A DNA stretch of 64,000 nucleotides from a virus (IMGVR_UViG_3300031951_010869:1-64000); one strand, 5' to 3'; shown: positions 49,909-58,258, counted from the first letter of the stretch. Numbers and translations: made by a program. Notes: generated from the letters alone by a model not told the origin.

Positions 49909-50633
49909 TCTTGTATGTAAATGGATGCAGCCATACAGCGGCTGCCGAAGCAGTGGTGCCTGATTGCTTTGCTGTGGATGATGGTAGATATGGCATTGAC
50001 CGTAGACCTCATCCAATCAACTTGGAAGCCAGCTGGGGCAAGCAATTGAGCCGAATGCTCAACACTGAATTTTACTGTGATGCTGAGTCAGCAGCCAGCA
50101 ATGACCGCATACTGCGTACCACTAACAAGTGGATTCATGAGAACTATAGCCGTTTGTATGACACTGTGATGGTAATCCAATGGACCACTTGGGAACGAGA
50201 AGAATGGGAGTATGAAGGCCGATGCTATCAAGTAAACGCCAGTGGTGTGGACATGGTACCACCAGAGCTTGAAGATAGGTATCGTCAGTACATTTTGGAT
50301 GTCAACTGGACTCAAAAAACAGATGAATGGCATAACAAAATATGGCACCTGCATTGTCGGTTGAAAGATCTAAATGTACGACATTTATTCTACAGTGGCA
50401 ACAGTACATTTAGTGATTTATTTAATCTAAGAGATTGGCAAGGGCATTACATTGAGCCATATTCAAGAGACCACAGTTGGAATGCCATACTAAAAAACAA
50501 CGGATTTGAGCATGTGAATCCCAAAAGTTATCACTTTGGAGCCGATGGTCATAGATTTTGGTCGGAATATGTGTTACAATACTTGAAGGAACACAAACTT
50601 CTGGACCGCCCTAATGAAATATCTACTGATTGA
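49905..50633 (+). CDS. SGNH-hydrolase-like protein (DUF6071 type)
   Basis: The 242-residue protein starts 'MILYVNGCSHTAAAEA' (Ser near 9), has 'DAESAASNDRI' (blocks II/III) near 58-68 and ends with 'SYHFGADGHRFWSEYVLQYL' (Asp-x-x-His). It resembles the DUF6071-type phage SGNH proteins. Its 3' end overlaps the RNase H gene by 20 nt. A role in acyl transfer or removal on a glycan is inferred. Confidence 0.6.
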   Translation: MILYVNGCSHTAAAEAVVPDCFAVDDGRYGIDRRPHPINLEASWGKQLSRMLNTEFYCDAESAASNDRILRTTNKWIHENYSRLYDTVMVIQWTTWEREEWEYEGRCYQVNASGVDMVPPELEDRYRQYILDVNWTQKTDEWHNKIWHLHCRLKDLNVRHLFYSGNSTFSDLFNLRDWQGHYIEPYSRDHSWNAILKNNGFEHVNPKSYHFGADGHRFWSEYVLQYLKEHKLLDRPNEISTD

Positions 50634-51648
50634 TACTGCTAACATGTTTTTCCGTGCCCGCCATTCAGCACACAGGGCCAGCGACACATGGACTAAATTA
50701 GGCTTTGCACTGCACTTGACCATGATGAGTGCAAATAAAGTAGCTAGGCGTTTTGGTGTAGACCATGTGGTTTTTGCACTAGAAGGGCGTAGCTGGCGTA
50801 AAGATCACTACAAGCCCTACAAAGCTAATCGTGCTGTGGCCCGTGGTGCCATGAGTGAAACTGAAGCAGAAGAGGACAAGTTGTTTTGGGAAACCTATGA
50901 TGAGCTGACTAAATACTTGTCTGAGAAAACAAATTGTAGCGTGATTCGTTGCGCAACAGCAGAAGCGGACGATATCATAGGCCGCTGGATTGCACTACAC
51001 CCCCAAGATGAACATATTATTGTCAGCAGTGATTCAGACTTCGTTCAGTTGGTTGCACCAAATGTGCAATTGTACAATGGCATAAACGACCACCTGTTCA
51101 GTATTGATGGCGTAACTGATGCCAAAGGCAACAAATTGAGTTTCACAATCGAAAGCAATTCAAAGATCAAAGTAGGCAAAGCCGACCGGAGCTTTGTGGC
51201 CCCAACTGACTATCAGAAATGGGTGCTGTTCTTGAAATGTGTGCGCGGTGATCCCGGCGACAATGTGTTCTCAGCATACCCTGGTGCACCAGTAAAAGGC
51301 ACAAAGAATCGTGTAGGCATTACAGAAGCATTTGAAGATCGCAACAAAAAAGGCTACAATTGGAACAATCTCATGTTGCAACGTTGGACCGACCACGAAG
51401 AAAAAGAACACAAGGTGCTCGAAGACTACGAACGCAATGTCACACTAATTGACCTTACTGCACAACCACAAGAAGTAAAAGATACTGTGGATGCTGTGAT
51501 TGGTGAACAAGTCAGTAACAAAGACATAGGGATGGTGGGCGCACACTTTCTCAAGTTCTGTGGCAAGTATGAGCTTACCAAGCTGAGTGACCAAGCCGAA
51601 CCAATTGGTCGCTGGCTGAATCAAACATATCAAGGAGTGTTAAAATGA
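50614..51648 (+). CDS. rnh: 5'-3' exonuclease, T4 RNase H-like
   Basis: The 344-residue FEN/PIN-type nuclease has the expected acidic residues: 'LLIDTANMFFRAR' (Asp 7), 'TAEADDIIGRW' near 115, 'SSDSDFVQLV' near 138 and 'VRGDPGDNV' near 211 (helix-three-turn-helix region). In T4 the homologue removes RNA primers of lagging-strand fragments. Here it lies outside the polymerase cluster, between an SGNH-like gene and T4-like hypotheticals. The start overlaps the previous gene by 20 nt. Confidence 0.85.
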   Translation: MKYLLIDTANMFFRARHSAHRASDTWTKLGFALHLTMMSANKVARRFGVDHVVFALEGRSWRKDHYKPYKANRAVARGAMSETEAEEDKLFWETYDELTKYLSEKTNCSVIRCATAEADDIIGRWIALHPQDEHIIVSSDSDFVQLVAPNVQLYNGINDHLFSIDGVTDAKGNKLSFTIESNSKIKVGKADRSFVAPTDYQKWVLFLKCVRGDPGDNVFSAYPGAPVKGTKNRVGITEAFEDRNKKGYNWNNLMLQRWTDHEEKEHKVLEDYERNVTLIDLTAQPQEVKDTVDAVIGEQVSNKDIGMVGAHFLKFCGKYELTKLSDQAEPIGRWLNQTYQGVLK

Positions 51649-52088
51649 TAGTAGCAAAACCGGTAATTGACAATCAATACTGGATACTCAAACAAGACGA
51701 TGAAAAAATTGGCAACGTTCAAGCTGTAGATGGTGGGTTTGCTCTTACCATCCGCAACAAGGTTGCTAAATTTAAAACCATTCGAATGTTGCGCCGACAG
51801 GCCAACATTGAATTTGCTGAACCAGAACATGTCACGCCTATTCCAAAAGATTGTGTGCATGGTTATCCTACAGGTTGCCGAACACACAATGGCATGTGGA
51901 ATGTGCAGTTAAAATTGCCGTTGTTTACCAAAACAACCAAAAGCAAATCATGGTTTGCTGCCGGATGGTATTCGATCAAACAACATCGCAGTTGGAAAGT
52001 GCTACAGAATCCCAAACTAATTGTGCTAGAACGTTATACCTATCAAGGACCATTTTACACCGAGGAGCAAGCAAATGCATCCTTATGA
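51645..52088 (+). CDS. unknown protein conserved in T4-like aquatic phages
   Basis: The 147-residue protein is beta-rich and basic. 'YWILKQDDEKIGNVQ', 'HGYPTGCRTHNGMWNVQLKLPLFTK' (read piecewise about 72-95) and 'WFAAGWYSIKQHRSWKVLQNPKLIVL' are distinctive. I associate it with conserved hypotheticals of cyanophage-type phages near RNase H; no activity is known. It overlaps RNase H by 4 nt and the next gene by 14 nt. Confidence 0.62.
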   Translation: MIVAKPVIDNQYWILKQDDEKIGNVQAVDGGFALTIRNKVAKFKTIRMLRRQANIEFAEPEHVTPIPKDCVHGYPTGCRTHNGMWNVQLKLPLFTKTTKSKSWFAAGWYSIKQHRSWKVLQNPKLIVLERYTYQGPFYTEEQANASL

Positions 52089-52701
52089 CTTTAAAGAAGA
52101 TGTAAAAACTGTTACTGGTAATGAGACTGAATATTATAATTTTATAGATGAAAACTATTTGAAGGTATGTGCTAATGCTCGAGTACTTGAAGTAGGGCCG
52201 CATGTTGGAAAACACACTAAATTAATTGCAAAACATGCACCATGTTACTTAGAATGCATTGAAGGGAATATAGTTCACCAATCTACATTAGAAGATATTC
52301 CTGGAGTAGACAAAGTTGTGGTTGATGATGTTTGGCTTATGAGAGATGCTAAACCATTTGATGTTGTAATTTGTTTTGGTGTGTTGTATCATCATCATAG
52401 TTCATTGCATCTGTTGGAACTATTTGTAAATTATAATACACCAAAATACATAATGCTTGATTGTGTAACTGCCGAGCATCCGTTAGCTTATCTACCAGAA
52501 GATATTAATATCAGCGGGTCGAGACAACTTCGAAAATCTTGGAAGCATTGTGGGGTCAATTTTAAAACTCCCTTCTTTATTATTAATCAATCACTGTCAA
52601 ATATGGGATATGATTTAAAAATATCACATAAATTACAAACCAGTTATTTTCCAAAATCTAATGGCTGGGTAGCACTTTGGGAACTTCGGGAGAACTTATG
52701 A
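52075..52701 (+). CDS. class I SAM methyltransferase, AT-rich
   Basis: The 208-residue protein has 'ARVLEVGPHVGKHTKLIA' (about 34-51), the SAM-binding Gly loop, and 'FDVVICFGVLYHHHS' near 95-109, motif IV-like. The gene is markedly more AT-rich than its neighbours and uses many A/T-ending codons, which suggests later acquisition. Target unknown; small-molecule or sugar methylation is likely. Confidence 0.7.
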   Translation: MHPYDFKEDVKTVTGNETEYYNFIDENYLKVCANARVLEVGPHVGKHTKLIAKHAPCYLECIEGNIVHQSTLEDIPGVDKVVVDDVWLMRDAKPFDVVICFGVLYHHHSSLHLLELFVNYNTPKYIMLDCVTAEHPLAYLPEDINISGSRQLRKSWKHCGVNFKTPFFIINQSLSNMGYDLKISHKLQTSYFPKSNGWVALWELRENL

Positions 52702-53066
52702 CCAATCCGTTTAGAGATCAAGAAAAATTTATGAAGGCTTGCGACCAAAGTGTCAACGAGTTTAACAAAGATCAATTTAACTTGTATGTTACATTGATTG
52801 AAGAAGAAGCCAACGAATTGGCTGATGCAATCACAGCACACGACCAAGTCGAAACTGTTGATGCACTTATTGACATTTTGGTTGTTACTATTGGTGCATT
52901 ACACAGTATGGGCGCAGATGCCGAAGGTGCTTGGAAAGAAGTCATGAAAACTAACTTTGCCAAGATTGATCGAGACACCGGCAAGGTTCGCAAGCGCGAA
53001 GATGGTAAGGTACTCAAACCTGTAGGCTGGACGCCACCTGATCTCAACCCATATCTTAAAAAATGA
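52698..53066 (+). CDS. mazG: MazG-like NTP pyrophosphohydrolase
   Basis: With ATG at 52698 the protein has 122 residues. 'TLIEEEANELADAI' and 'ETVDALIDILVVTIG' supply the E-x-x-E and E-x-x-D metal-binding residues of all-alpha NTP pyrophosphatases (PRA-PH/MazG type). It hydrolyses NTPs or dNTPs, and in phages is thought to tune nucleotide pools or (p)ppGpp. It overlaps both neighbours by 4 nt. Confidence 0.82.
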   Translation: MTNPFRDQEKFMKACDQSVNEFNKDQFNLYVTLIEEEANELADAITAHDQVETVDALIDILVVTIGALHSMGADAEGAWKEVMKTNFAKIDRDTGKVRKREDGKVLKPVGWTPPDLNPYLKK

Positions 53067-53278
53067 GTTTACACATACACCGATTTGTTGATTCTATCAA
53101 GGCGCATGAGTCACGCAACCAACGTGATTTTATCATGACACTTCGTGACGCTAAGGATCTGCATGCAGACATTACCAAGCTATTGGTAACTTTGGAAGAA
53201 CTACGGTCAAACACTGCTACAAATTCCAATGAAGTGATTACGGTAGAACTCGCAGGCGGAAGCTTCAAAAACACCTAG
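53063..53278 (+). CDS. small conserved phage protein
   Basis: The 71-residue helical protein ('RFVDSIKAHESRNQRDFIMTLRDAK', read to 20) resembles small conserved hypotheticals of T4-like aquatic phages that follow MazG. Function unknown. Confidence 0.6.
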   Translation: MSLHIHRFVDSIKAHESRNQRDFIMTLRDAKDLHADITKLLVTLEELRSNTATNSNEVITVELAGGSFKNT

Positions 53279-53285
53279 TTTATTA

Positions 53286-53293
53286 GATAAATA
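53286..53293 (+). promoter_or_regulatory. late-promoter-like GATAAATA
   Basis: GATAAATA lies 15 nt before the ATG at 53309, followed by a gggag ribosome site. Confidence 0.4.
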
Positions 53294-53308
53294 AACTTGG
53301 GAGAAAAT

Positions 53309-53605
53309 ATGAGTAGACCCAAACCGCTAGTTCTAATTGAGCACACTGAGAAACAAACCTATAAGACCGAACAAGTATTGGCCTCTGAAGGTGTGTGGGC
53401 GGTCTTTTACGATCAAAAGCCAATCAATCTCAAGACTGGTAACATGCTTACGCAATACCCCGGACCCAAGTACAAAAAAGTCAGTTTCTCAAATCCAGGG
53501 CATGCTAAAAATTTGGCAAAAAAATTAAATGCACAGTTCAAGACTGACAAATTCACAGTCATGCTGTTAACACAAGGGGAACAAGTGTACCCCAATGTTA
53601 ACTAA
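53309..53605 (+). CDS. unknown phage protein
   Basis: With ATG at 53309 the product has 98 residues and is basic. It has beta segments ('PLVLIEHTE', 'VWAVFYDQKPINL', 'KFTVMLLTQ') around a Lys-rich helix. No family is recognised. Its end overlaps the next gene by 11 nt. Confidence 0.58.
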   Translation: MSRPKPLVLIEHTEKQTYKTEQVLASEGVWAVFYDQKPINLKTGNMLTQYPGPKYKKVSFSNPGHAKNLAKKLNAQFKTDKFTVMLLTQGEQVYPNVN

Positions 53606-53960
53606 ACAACAGATTACCGAACGCATACTGACAGGTCTTCCGTCGGAAGACCAACTGACCTACGACGAAGCCTGCAAGTCATGGTGGATGAACTTTAGAG
53701 ATGGCGGCGGATTCAGACTGACCAATGCTGGATATACAGCAATTGGTACTTGTGACTTAGAAACATACGCATTTGATGCTCCTTCTGACTTGGTTGCTAA
53801 ACCCAAACATTTACTGACCTTGGATAAAAAGTTAGATTGCCCTTACTACATTAAAATTGGCAAGCATCCGCAAATTGTTTTGTTTGGCAGTCAGCAGGCA
53901 GTGATGTTGGCCATGTACGGCGATCTAGAAAAGTGGTTGAAGTTTTTAAATCGCACTTAG
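53595..53960 (+). CDS. conserved viral protein of unknown function
   Basis: The 121-residue protein has 'SWWMNFRDGGGFRLTNAGY' and 'LLTLDKKLDCPYYIKIG', 'IVLFGSQQAVMLAMYGDLEKWL'. I recognise this arrangement as a small family shared by many phages and some large DNA viruses, without known function. Its stop overlaps a reverse-strand gene by 15 nt, tail to tail. Confidence 0.7.
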   Translation: MLTKQQITERILTGLPSEDQLTYDEACKSWWMNFRDGGGFRLTNAGYTAIGTCDLETYAFDAPSDLVAKPKHLLTLDKKLDCPYYIKIGKHPQIVLFGSQQAVMLAMYGDLEKWLKFLNRT

Positions 53961-54905
53961 TTTTTTAGCCAACTGTTCAACGTCTTGAATGTACCGTTGT
54001 TGTGTGCCAGTTATAAATTCATCAAGCAAAAAACTTCTTTGTTTTTGCAGTCGCTCTTGGTATGGCGCAAGGTTAATTTTTCCCAGTATGAGATCTTGAT
54101 TTTTCATTATGGCTTGTTCGACTCGAACGTCATTGGACATGCTATCATAGCTGGTGTCCACCAGGTCGTCAAACATGTCAAACCCAAGCTCTCTACAGTC
54201 TTGCACAATACCTTGGTGACCAATCACAATGGGTACCTGCTGTGCAATCATCGCCATCAATGTTTTTTCGCTCACAATGCCTGGCGGCTCATCATACTGT
54301 GTTTCAGTCACAATGTTCACTTGACATTTTGCATATACCGGCAACAGTCGCATGAAGTTATCTTCGTTTTCTGTGCCGCGATAGGTGTCATAAGCCCAAG
54401 CATCAAGTGGAATGTCGTTGCCGTAACTTAACACACCATTAGGCCAATGTTGCAAGATGTCCACAGCACGTCGACGATGCAAGCACATGCGACCATTGAG
54501 GCATTGCCATGCTGAAGTTTTTGCATTTATTGAATTGGTCCATTGTGACTCACGAGCTTGGATAGCAGTCACAGTGGCCATGTTGTGATTGCTGAATTCG
54601 ATAAGGTTCACTGGTCCTTGATAGTATTTTTGTAAATTATGACTCCAATAAGTTACCAGCACACGATGTGCATTGGCGCCATAGTGGCGTTCTACTTGTT
54701 CCAGTTCAAGTATGCGACCCTGACATGGTGTTATGAAATCTTGAAAATGCAACAACAGCAGTGTGTTGTGTTTGAATTCAATGTTGGGCAACTTTAACGG
54801 CCAACCAGTTTCTGGACGATATGGCGGATCAAAGCAGTTGTAAACTGCATGCAGATCAAACCCCAAGCCAGAGAGTGTGTTGGCAAACAAAGATGTATAG
54901 TCCAT
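53946..54905 (-). CDS. exostosin/GT-B-like glycosyltransferase, paralog 3
   Basis: The 319-residue protein carries the shared signature: 'NIVTETQY', 'IVSEKTLMAMIAQQVPIVIG', 'CRELGFDMFDDLVDTSYD' (about 193-255). The N-terminal half contains 'LLLHFQDFITP' and a Trp-rich stretch. It begins 4 nt after a reverse TAAATA element and stands alone on the reverse strand. Confidence 0.62.
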   Translation of the reverse strand: MDYTSLFANTLSGLGFDLHAVYNCFDPPYRPETGWPLKLPNIEFKHNTLLLLHFQDFITPCQGRILELEQVERHYGANAHRVLVTYWSHNLQKYYQGPVNLIEFSNHNMATVTAIQARESQWTNSINAKTSAWQCLNGRMCLHRRRAVDILQHWPNGVLSYGNDIPLDAWAYDTYRGTENEDNFMRLLPVYAKCQVNIVTETQYDEPPGIVSEKTLMAMIAQQVPIVIGHQGIVQDCRELGFDMFDDLVDTSYDSMSNDVRVEQAIMKNQDLILGKINLAPYQERLQKQRSFLLDEFITGTQQRYIQDVEQLAKKLSAI

Positions 54906-54909
54906 GACC

Positions 54910-54915
54910 TATTTA
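54910..54915 (-). promoter_or_regulatory. late-promoter-like TAAATA (reverse)
   Basis: Reverse-strand TAAATA lies 4 nt before the ATG at 54905. It is back to back with a forward TAAGTA at 54917-54922. Confidence 0.5.
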
Positions 54916-54916
54916 C

Positions 54917-54922
54917 TAAGTA
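54917..54922 (+). promoter_or_regulatory. late-promoter-like TAAGTA (forward)
   Basis: TAAGTA ends 6 nt before the ATG at 54928, divergent to the reverse element. Confidence 0.4.
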
Positions 54923-54927
54923 GATCT

Positions 54928-55620
54928 ATGTATTGGAATAATCCTCTTGTGGAATTTCACTGGCCCAGCAAACAAGATCCCATTCAGATCAGTTCAAATC
55001 AAGGCATGCATTGCTTGTTCTGGAATCCCAGTTGCGAATTTCGACACTTTTCAACCAACCAACGACTGAATGATCTTTGCGAATGGGCCAATCAGTGGCT
55101 AGATCATGATGGGCCAGCAGGGTTTCTAGCTGAGCCGCGCAATCACTATGACATTGCCAATCTTGTCAAGCTCAACATGTGGATACGAGACATACGAGCA
55201 CAGGGCATTATAAAACCATTTTTGGTGTTAGATCAGGGTGATGGCACATATCTTGCTGGCAATGGAGATTCACGATTGCGATGTCTAGAACGATTGCCCG
55301 AAATACAAACTGTGCCAGGATTTATTACCACACATCACAGTCGAGCACACTTGTATTCAGACTTTGAACCAATCACAACTTTTGATAGATTTGCCAAACT
55401 GTGCGGAGCAGATCCCGGACAGTTGTTTACTTTTAGATTTACAGATTCTCAGGCACCATACGGGTTGTACTGGTATGAATTCAACAGTTCTCGCACTAGG
55501 TCAGTGACTCCTAGCGAATCACAATGCTTGGATTGGGTTGAAAAATATTTCAAGCAACATCCGCATGTGCGGATAAGTCCTGAGTGGTTTGATCAAGATA
55601 TTGATTGGCATAATATCTAA
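54928..55620 (+). CDS. ParB/Srx-like domain protein
   Basis: I prefer the ATG at 54928 (230 residues), since an ATG at 54904 would translate the divergent promoter. 'IANLVKLNMWIRDIRAQG' then 'IKPFLVLDQGDGTYLAGNGDSRLRCL' (read about 81-120) resembles the ParB/sulfiredoxin-like domain (I-x-x-G-x-x-x-P, then GD-x-R). This fold serves in DNA binding, nucleases and phosphotransfer. Its tail overlaps the reverse asparagine synthetase gene by 71 nt. Confidence 0.55.
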   Translation: MYWNNPLVEFHWPSKQDPIQISSNQGMHCLFWNPSCEFRHFSTNQRLNDLCEWANQWLDHDGPAGFLAEPRNHYDIANLVKLNMWIRDIRAQGIIKPFLVLDQGDGTYLAGNGDSRLRCLERLPEIQTVPGFITTHHSRAHLYSDFEPITTFDRFAKLCGADPGQLFTFRFTDSQAPYGLYWYEFNSSRTRSVTPSESQCLDWVEKYFKQHPHVRISPEWFDQDIDWHNI

Positions 55621-57091
55621 ATCCAGTTTTGACAATTTGCTTCCACTGTGGTGCCCGAGCCTGATCTGGCACAGTGAATTTCATCCAAGGCAATGAATCA
55701 TTGCAATGTCCAGTGAATCCTTTTTTGGGAAGTATCATTTCTTCAGGCCAGGAGGCCAAAAACTGTCGACGAATCAAAGGTTTGCCGCGCCTCAGGTGCA
55801 TGGGAAGGCCAAGTGCAAACCGAATGATCTTAGGATGCACAAATGGCGAGCGTGGTTCAATGCCATGTGCCATGGTACAAACGTCAATGCCACGCATGTC
55901 TATTGCACAAATTTGAGTGATATAATCCATCAACAGAGTGGCTGGCTCTGCTTGACCTTGATGTGCATGCAAACATTGTTGCCACAGTTGTTGAGCGTGA
56001 GTGTCATTGCCAAATGAACTGTAAGGACTTGCACTTGTTTGTGTGGTGTATTCAAGCTGTGAGTAAACGCCATAGCCACCAAACAGTTCATCAGCGCCTA
56101 CACCAGTAAACAACACACGTTCTTTGCAGTGTTGAGCAATTATCCACTGGCCAACAAAACTGTAGCTTTGAACTGGCATCAGTGTGCGACGACACACTTG
56201 CTCAAATGCATCGGCCCATTGCTGTTCTGTAACACCAATGTTGATGATTTTGTCTCGTTGACTGCCTTCCAACATACGTTGAGATTGTTCACTCACTGGG
56301 TCTTTGCCCAGCATGTTGGTGGTATAATAGTGCTGACTTTGTGGAAGACTTTTTGCAACCACGCCAGAATCAAGCCCACCACTGAATGTGCAGGCATAAG
56401 ATGTTTCTGGCCGCATGTCAGTGATTACCCGTTCCCACAAGGGTTGATATTCTTCCCAGGCCTGGTCCAATGTTTGAATACTACTGGGTTTGGCCCATGA
56501 AAAGATACTGTCAATCACTGTGGTGTTGCCCGACTGATCATACATCACACCTGGCACACATCGTTCAATTCCTTGCCAAGGCGTGTTTTGCCAAATTGGA
56601 TAGTGTTTGGTTGTGTAATCAATGTCTTGTAATTTTGGTCGGATGTATACCAAAATAGCTGCCACCTCAGAACTCACAATCAGTATGTTGTTGTCTTGAT
56701 ATCTGTACAGGCATCTTTCGCCTTGTGGATCAGTGGCATATATCACTTGGTCGCCTTGAGCATACACCCACGCCCACGGTCCTTCAAAGTATTTGAGTTT
56801 TTTTACTGGTGCGTCTTTTACAGCACGATACATCAGCTCAGTGTCGTTGCTGTAGGAACCAAACCAGCGATAGTTGTAGATTTCGCCATTGAATGCAAAA
56901 AAATCATCTGACTGTCGATTGTAAAATTGTGTGTTGCCAGTGATGTGCAGAACTGTTTGCGCACAGAACACACGACCATGATGTTGGTAACAGGTAAAAT
57001 CTGGACCGCGATCTTTTAAAATTTCTAGAGCTTGGTTGTGCTTTTCTAGCGGTATATCAGTGGTGCTTTTTACGTATAGAACACCACACAT
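55550..57091 (-). CDS. asnB: glutamine-dependent asparagine synthetase-like enzyme
   Basis: The 513-residue protein begins with Met-Cys-Gly-Val, so Cys 2 is the Ntn glutaminase nucleophile, and has 'FNGEIYNY' near 68. The synthetase half has the PP-loop 'FSGGLDSG' near 235, 'LFTGVGADELFGGYG' near 333 and 'EPRSPFVHPKIIRFALGLP' (read to 19). The length matches AsnB. It transfers ammonia from glutamine to aspartate or, in relatives, to other carboxylates. It lies 1 nt downstream of an exostosin-like gene in a reverse late operon. Confidence 0.85.
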   Translation of the reverse strand: MCGVLYVKSTTDIPLEKHNQALEILKDRGPDFTCYQHHGRVFCAQTVLHITGNTQFYNRQSDDFFAFNGEIYNYRWFGSYSNDTELMYRAVKDAPVKKLKYFEGPWAWVYAQGDQVIYATDPQGERCLYRYQDNNILIVSSEVAAILVYIRPKLQDIDYTTKHYPIWQNTPWQGIERCVPGVMYDQSGNTTVIDSIFSWAKPSSIQTLDQAWEEYQPLWERVITDMRPETSYACTFSGGLDSGVVAKSLPQSQHYYTTNMLGKDPVSEQSQRMLEGSQRDKIINIGVTEQQWADAFEQVCRRTLMPVQSYSFVGQWIIAQHCKERVLFTGVGADELFGGYGVYSQLEYTTQTSASPYSSFGNDTHAQQLWQQCLHAHQGQAEPATLLMDYITQICAIDMRGIDVCTMAHGIEPRSPFVHPKIIRFALGLPMHLRRGKPLIRRQFLASWPEEMILPKKGFTGHCNDSLPWMKFTVPDQARAPQWKQIVKTGFRYYANQYLDQTTQDLSAHADVA

Positions 57092-57092
57092 G

Positions 57093-58166
57093 TTATTTGA
57101 TATGGTCTATAACAGCCGGCAACCAAGCGGCAAACTCTGCAGGCCAACGAGCACTCATGTCTTTGAGCACCTTTTGATTTTGTCTGCTGGCAGTAAGGCA
57201 ACGATGTCGCAGTTCTGTGCGATCCATAGCACTGAGTTTGGTAAATGTATCTGCGCCAGCAAAGATGTATTCAACCAGTTTGTCACCATAGGCAGCAGTT
57301 TTGTTTTCCATCATGACATCGTAACTGTGATTGACAATGTCTTTGAGTGTGTCAAATCCTAGACTTTCCAGATAGGCCACTGCATGGCGGCCAGCATACA
57401 CTTGCCAGGGTGCCGGAGTGACCAATGCACGGAATATCTTCTCGCTGAGAGCAATTGAACTGTCACTGGAGTAGGTTTCAATTACCATGTTCACATAAGC
57501 ACTGAGGTGTGCCTGCTCAACTGACATGTCATGATTTTTAAATGGCATGGTTTGAGCAATGCGTTCAAAAGTGTCACCATACACTGCTTTGTATTGTGGC
57601 TCTAGTTTTTCGTAGGCATCTCTGAAATTTTGATTGCATCCTTCAGCTGTGGAATTGTCACCTTCCCAACTCCAGCAGTTGAAATTGATAAAGTCCAACG
57701 TTTCAGCATCTGGATACTTTTCACAACGCAACGCAATTTCCAGCATGGTCAACATGCGTTTGGAATCAATGCGATTGACTGAAAAATTAAATCTGCGTGT
57801 GGGATTGAAATTGGTCAGCTTGGGTTCATAATGATAGATGCCAAAGAAACTGGATGGCAGTTGAAACACCTTGTACAAGGTTGGACTGGTAACATAGTTG
57901 TCTGTGATCACTGTGGTATTGCGATCAAATCGATATGCCACTGGTGTGTCATAGTCGTATGTGGTAGAGATGTAGTCGTCTACCAGACACAGCACCACAG
58001 TACGGTCTCCACGGCGCCATGTTTTGTGTCCATCTTGCACAGGCTCATATCCCAGTTTGATCAACAAACTGTGAAAGAAATTCATGGTATTATTTTCGTG
58101 CCATATGCATTGGCTGGTGTCAAAAATTTCGCTAGTGTAAATGTCGTGGTAAAGATCAGTGTCCAT
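57093..58166 (-). CDS. exostosin/GT-B-like glycosyltransferase, paralog 4
   Basis: I start at the ATG at 58166 (357 residues) because a TATAAGTA late-type element ends 5 nt before it and the in-frame upstream ATG at 58208 would translate that element. The C-terminal half has 'NMVIETYS', 'ALSEKIFRALVTPAP', 'LESLGFDTLKDIVNHSYD' (about 225-290), the shared signature of the four paralogs. It is the first gene of a reverse operon with asparagine synthetase. Confidence 0.62.
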   Translation of the reverse strand: MDTDLYHDIYTSEIFDTSQCIWHENNTMNFFHSLLIKLGYEPVQDGHKTWRRGDRTVVLCLVDDYISTTYDYDTPVAYRFDRNTTVITDNYVTSPTLYKVFQLPSSFFGIYHYEPKLTNFNPTRRFNFSVNRIDSKRMLTMLEIALRCEKYPDAETLDFINFNCWSWEGDNSTAEGCNQNFRDAYEKLEPQYKAVYGDTFERIAQTMPFKNHDMSVEQAHLSAYVNMVIETYSSDSSIALSEKIFRALVTPAPWQVYAGRHAVAYLESLGFDTLKDIVNHSYDVMMENKTAAYGDKLVEYIFAGADTFTKLSAMDRTELRHRCLTASRQNQKVLKDMSARWPAEFAAWLPAVIDHIK

Positions 58167-58171
58167 GCTGT

Positions 58172-58179
58172 TACTTATA
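58172..58179 (-). promoter_or_regulatory. late-promoter-like TATAAGTA (reverse)
   Basis: TATAAGTA on the reverse strand ends 5 nt before the ATG at 58166, differing from the T4 late consensus by one base. Confidence 0.5.
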
Positions 58180-58219
58180 GCCCACACTTTGGTTGACCAA
58201 ATATTCAATTTTTGCTGAA

Positions 58220-58258
58220 AAAAGTACTACTTTTAGGGCTAAAAAAAGTAGTACTTTT
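58220..58258. promoter_or_regulatory. paired 15-bp palindromes, operator- or hairpin-like
   Basis: AAAAGTACTACTTTT (58220-58234) and AAAAGTAGTACTTTT (58244-58258) are each palindromic around a central base, and are reverse complements of one another with a 9-bp spacer (centres 24 bp apart). They lie between a reverse late promoter and a forward early promoter. They could bind a dimeric repressor, or form a long hairpin that ends or insulates transcription. Confidence 0.6.

Noticed and set aside
55550-57091. Ntn plus PP-loop protein as a Gat-QueC fusion supplying the missing QueC step
   Set aside because: The synthetase half has AsnB motifs (GADELFGGY, EPRSPF) and lacks the C-terminal zinc cysteines of QueC.
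58166-58208. Upstream start of the reverse exostosin-like gene at 58208
   Set aside because: It would translate through the TATAAGTA promoter element; the ATG at 58166 fits the late-promoter spacing.
58220-58258. CRISPR or long tandem repeat
   Set aside because: Only two short palindromic copies exist, with no regular repeat-spacer array anywhere in the window.
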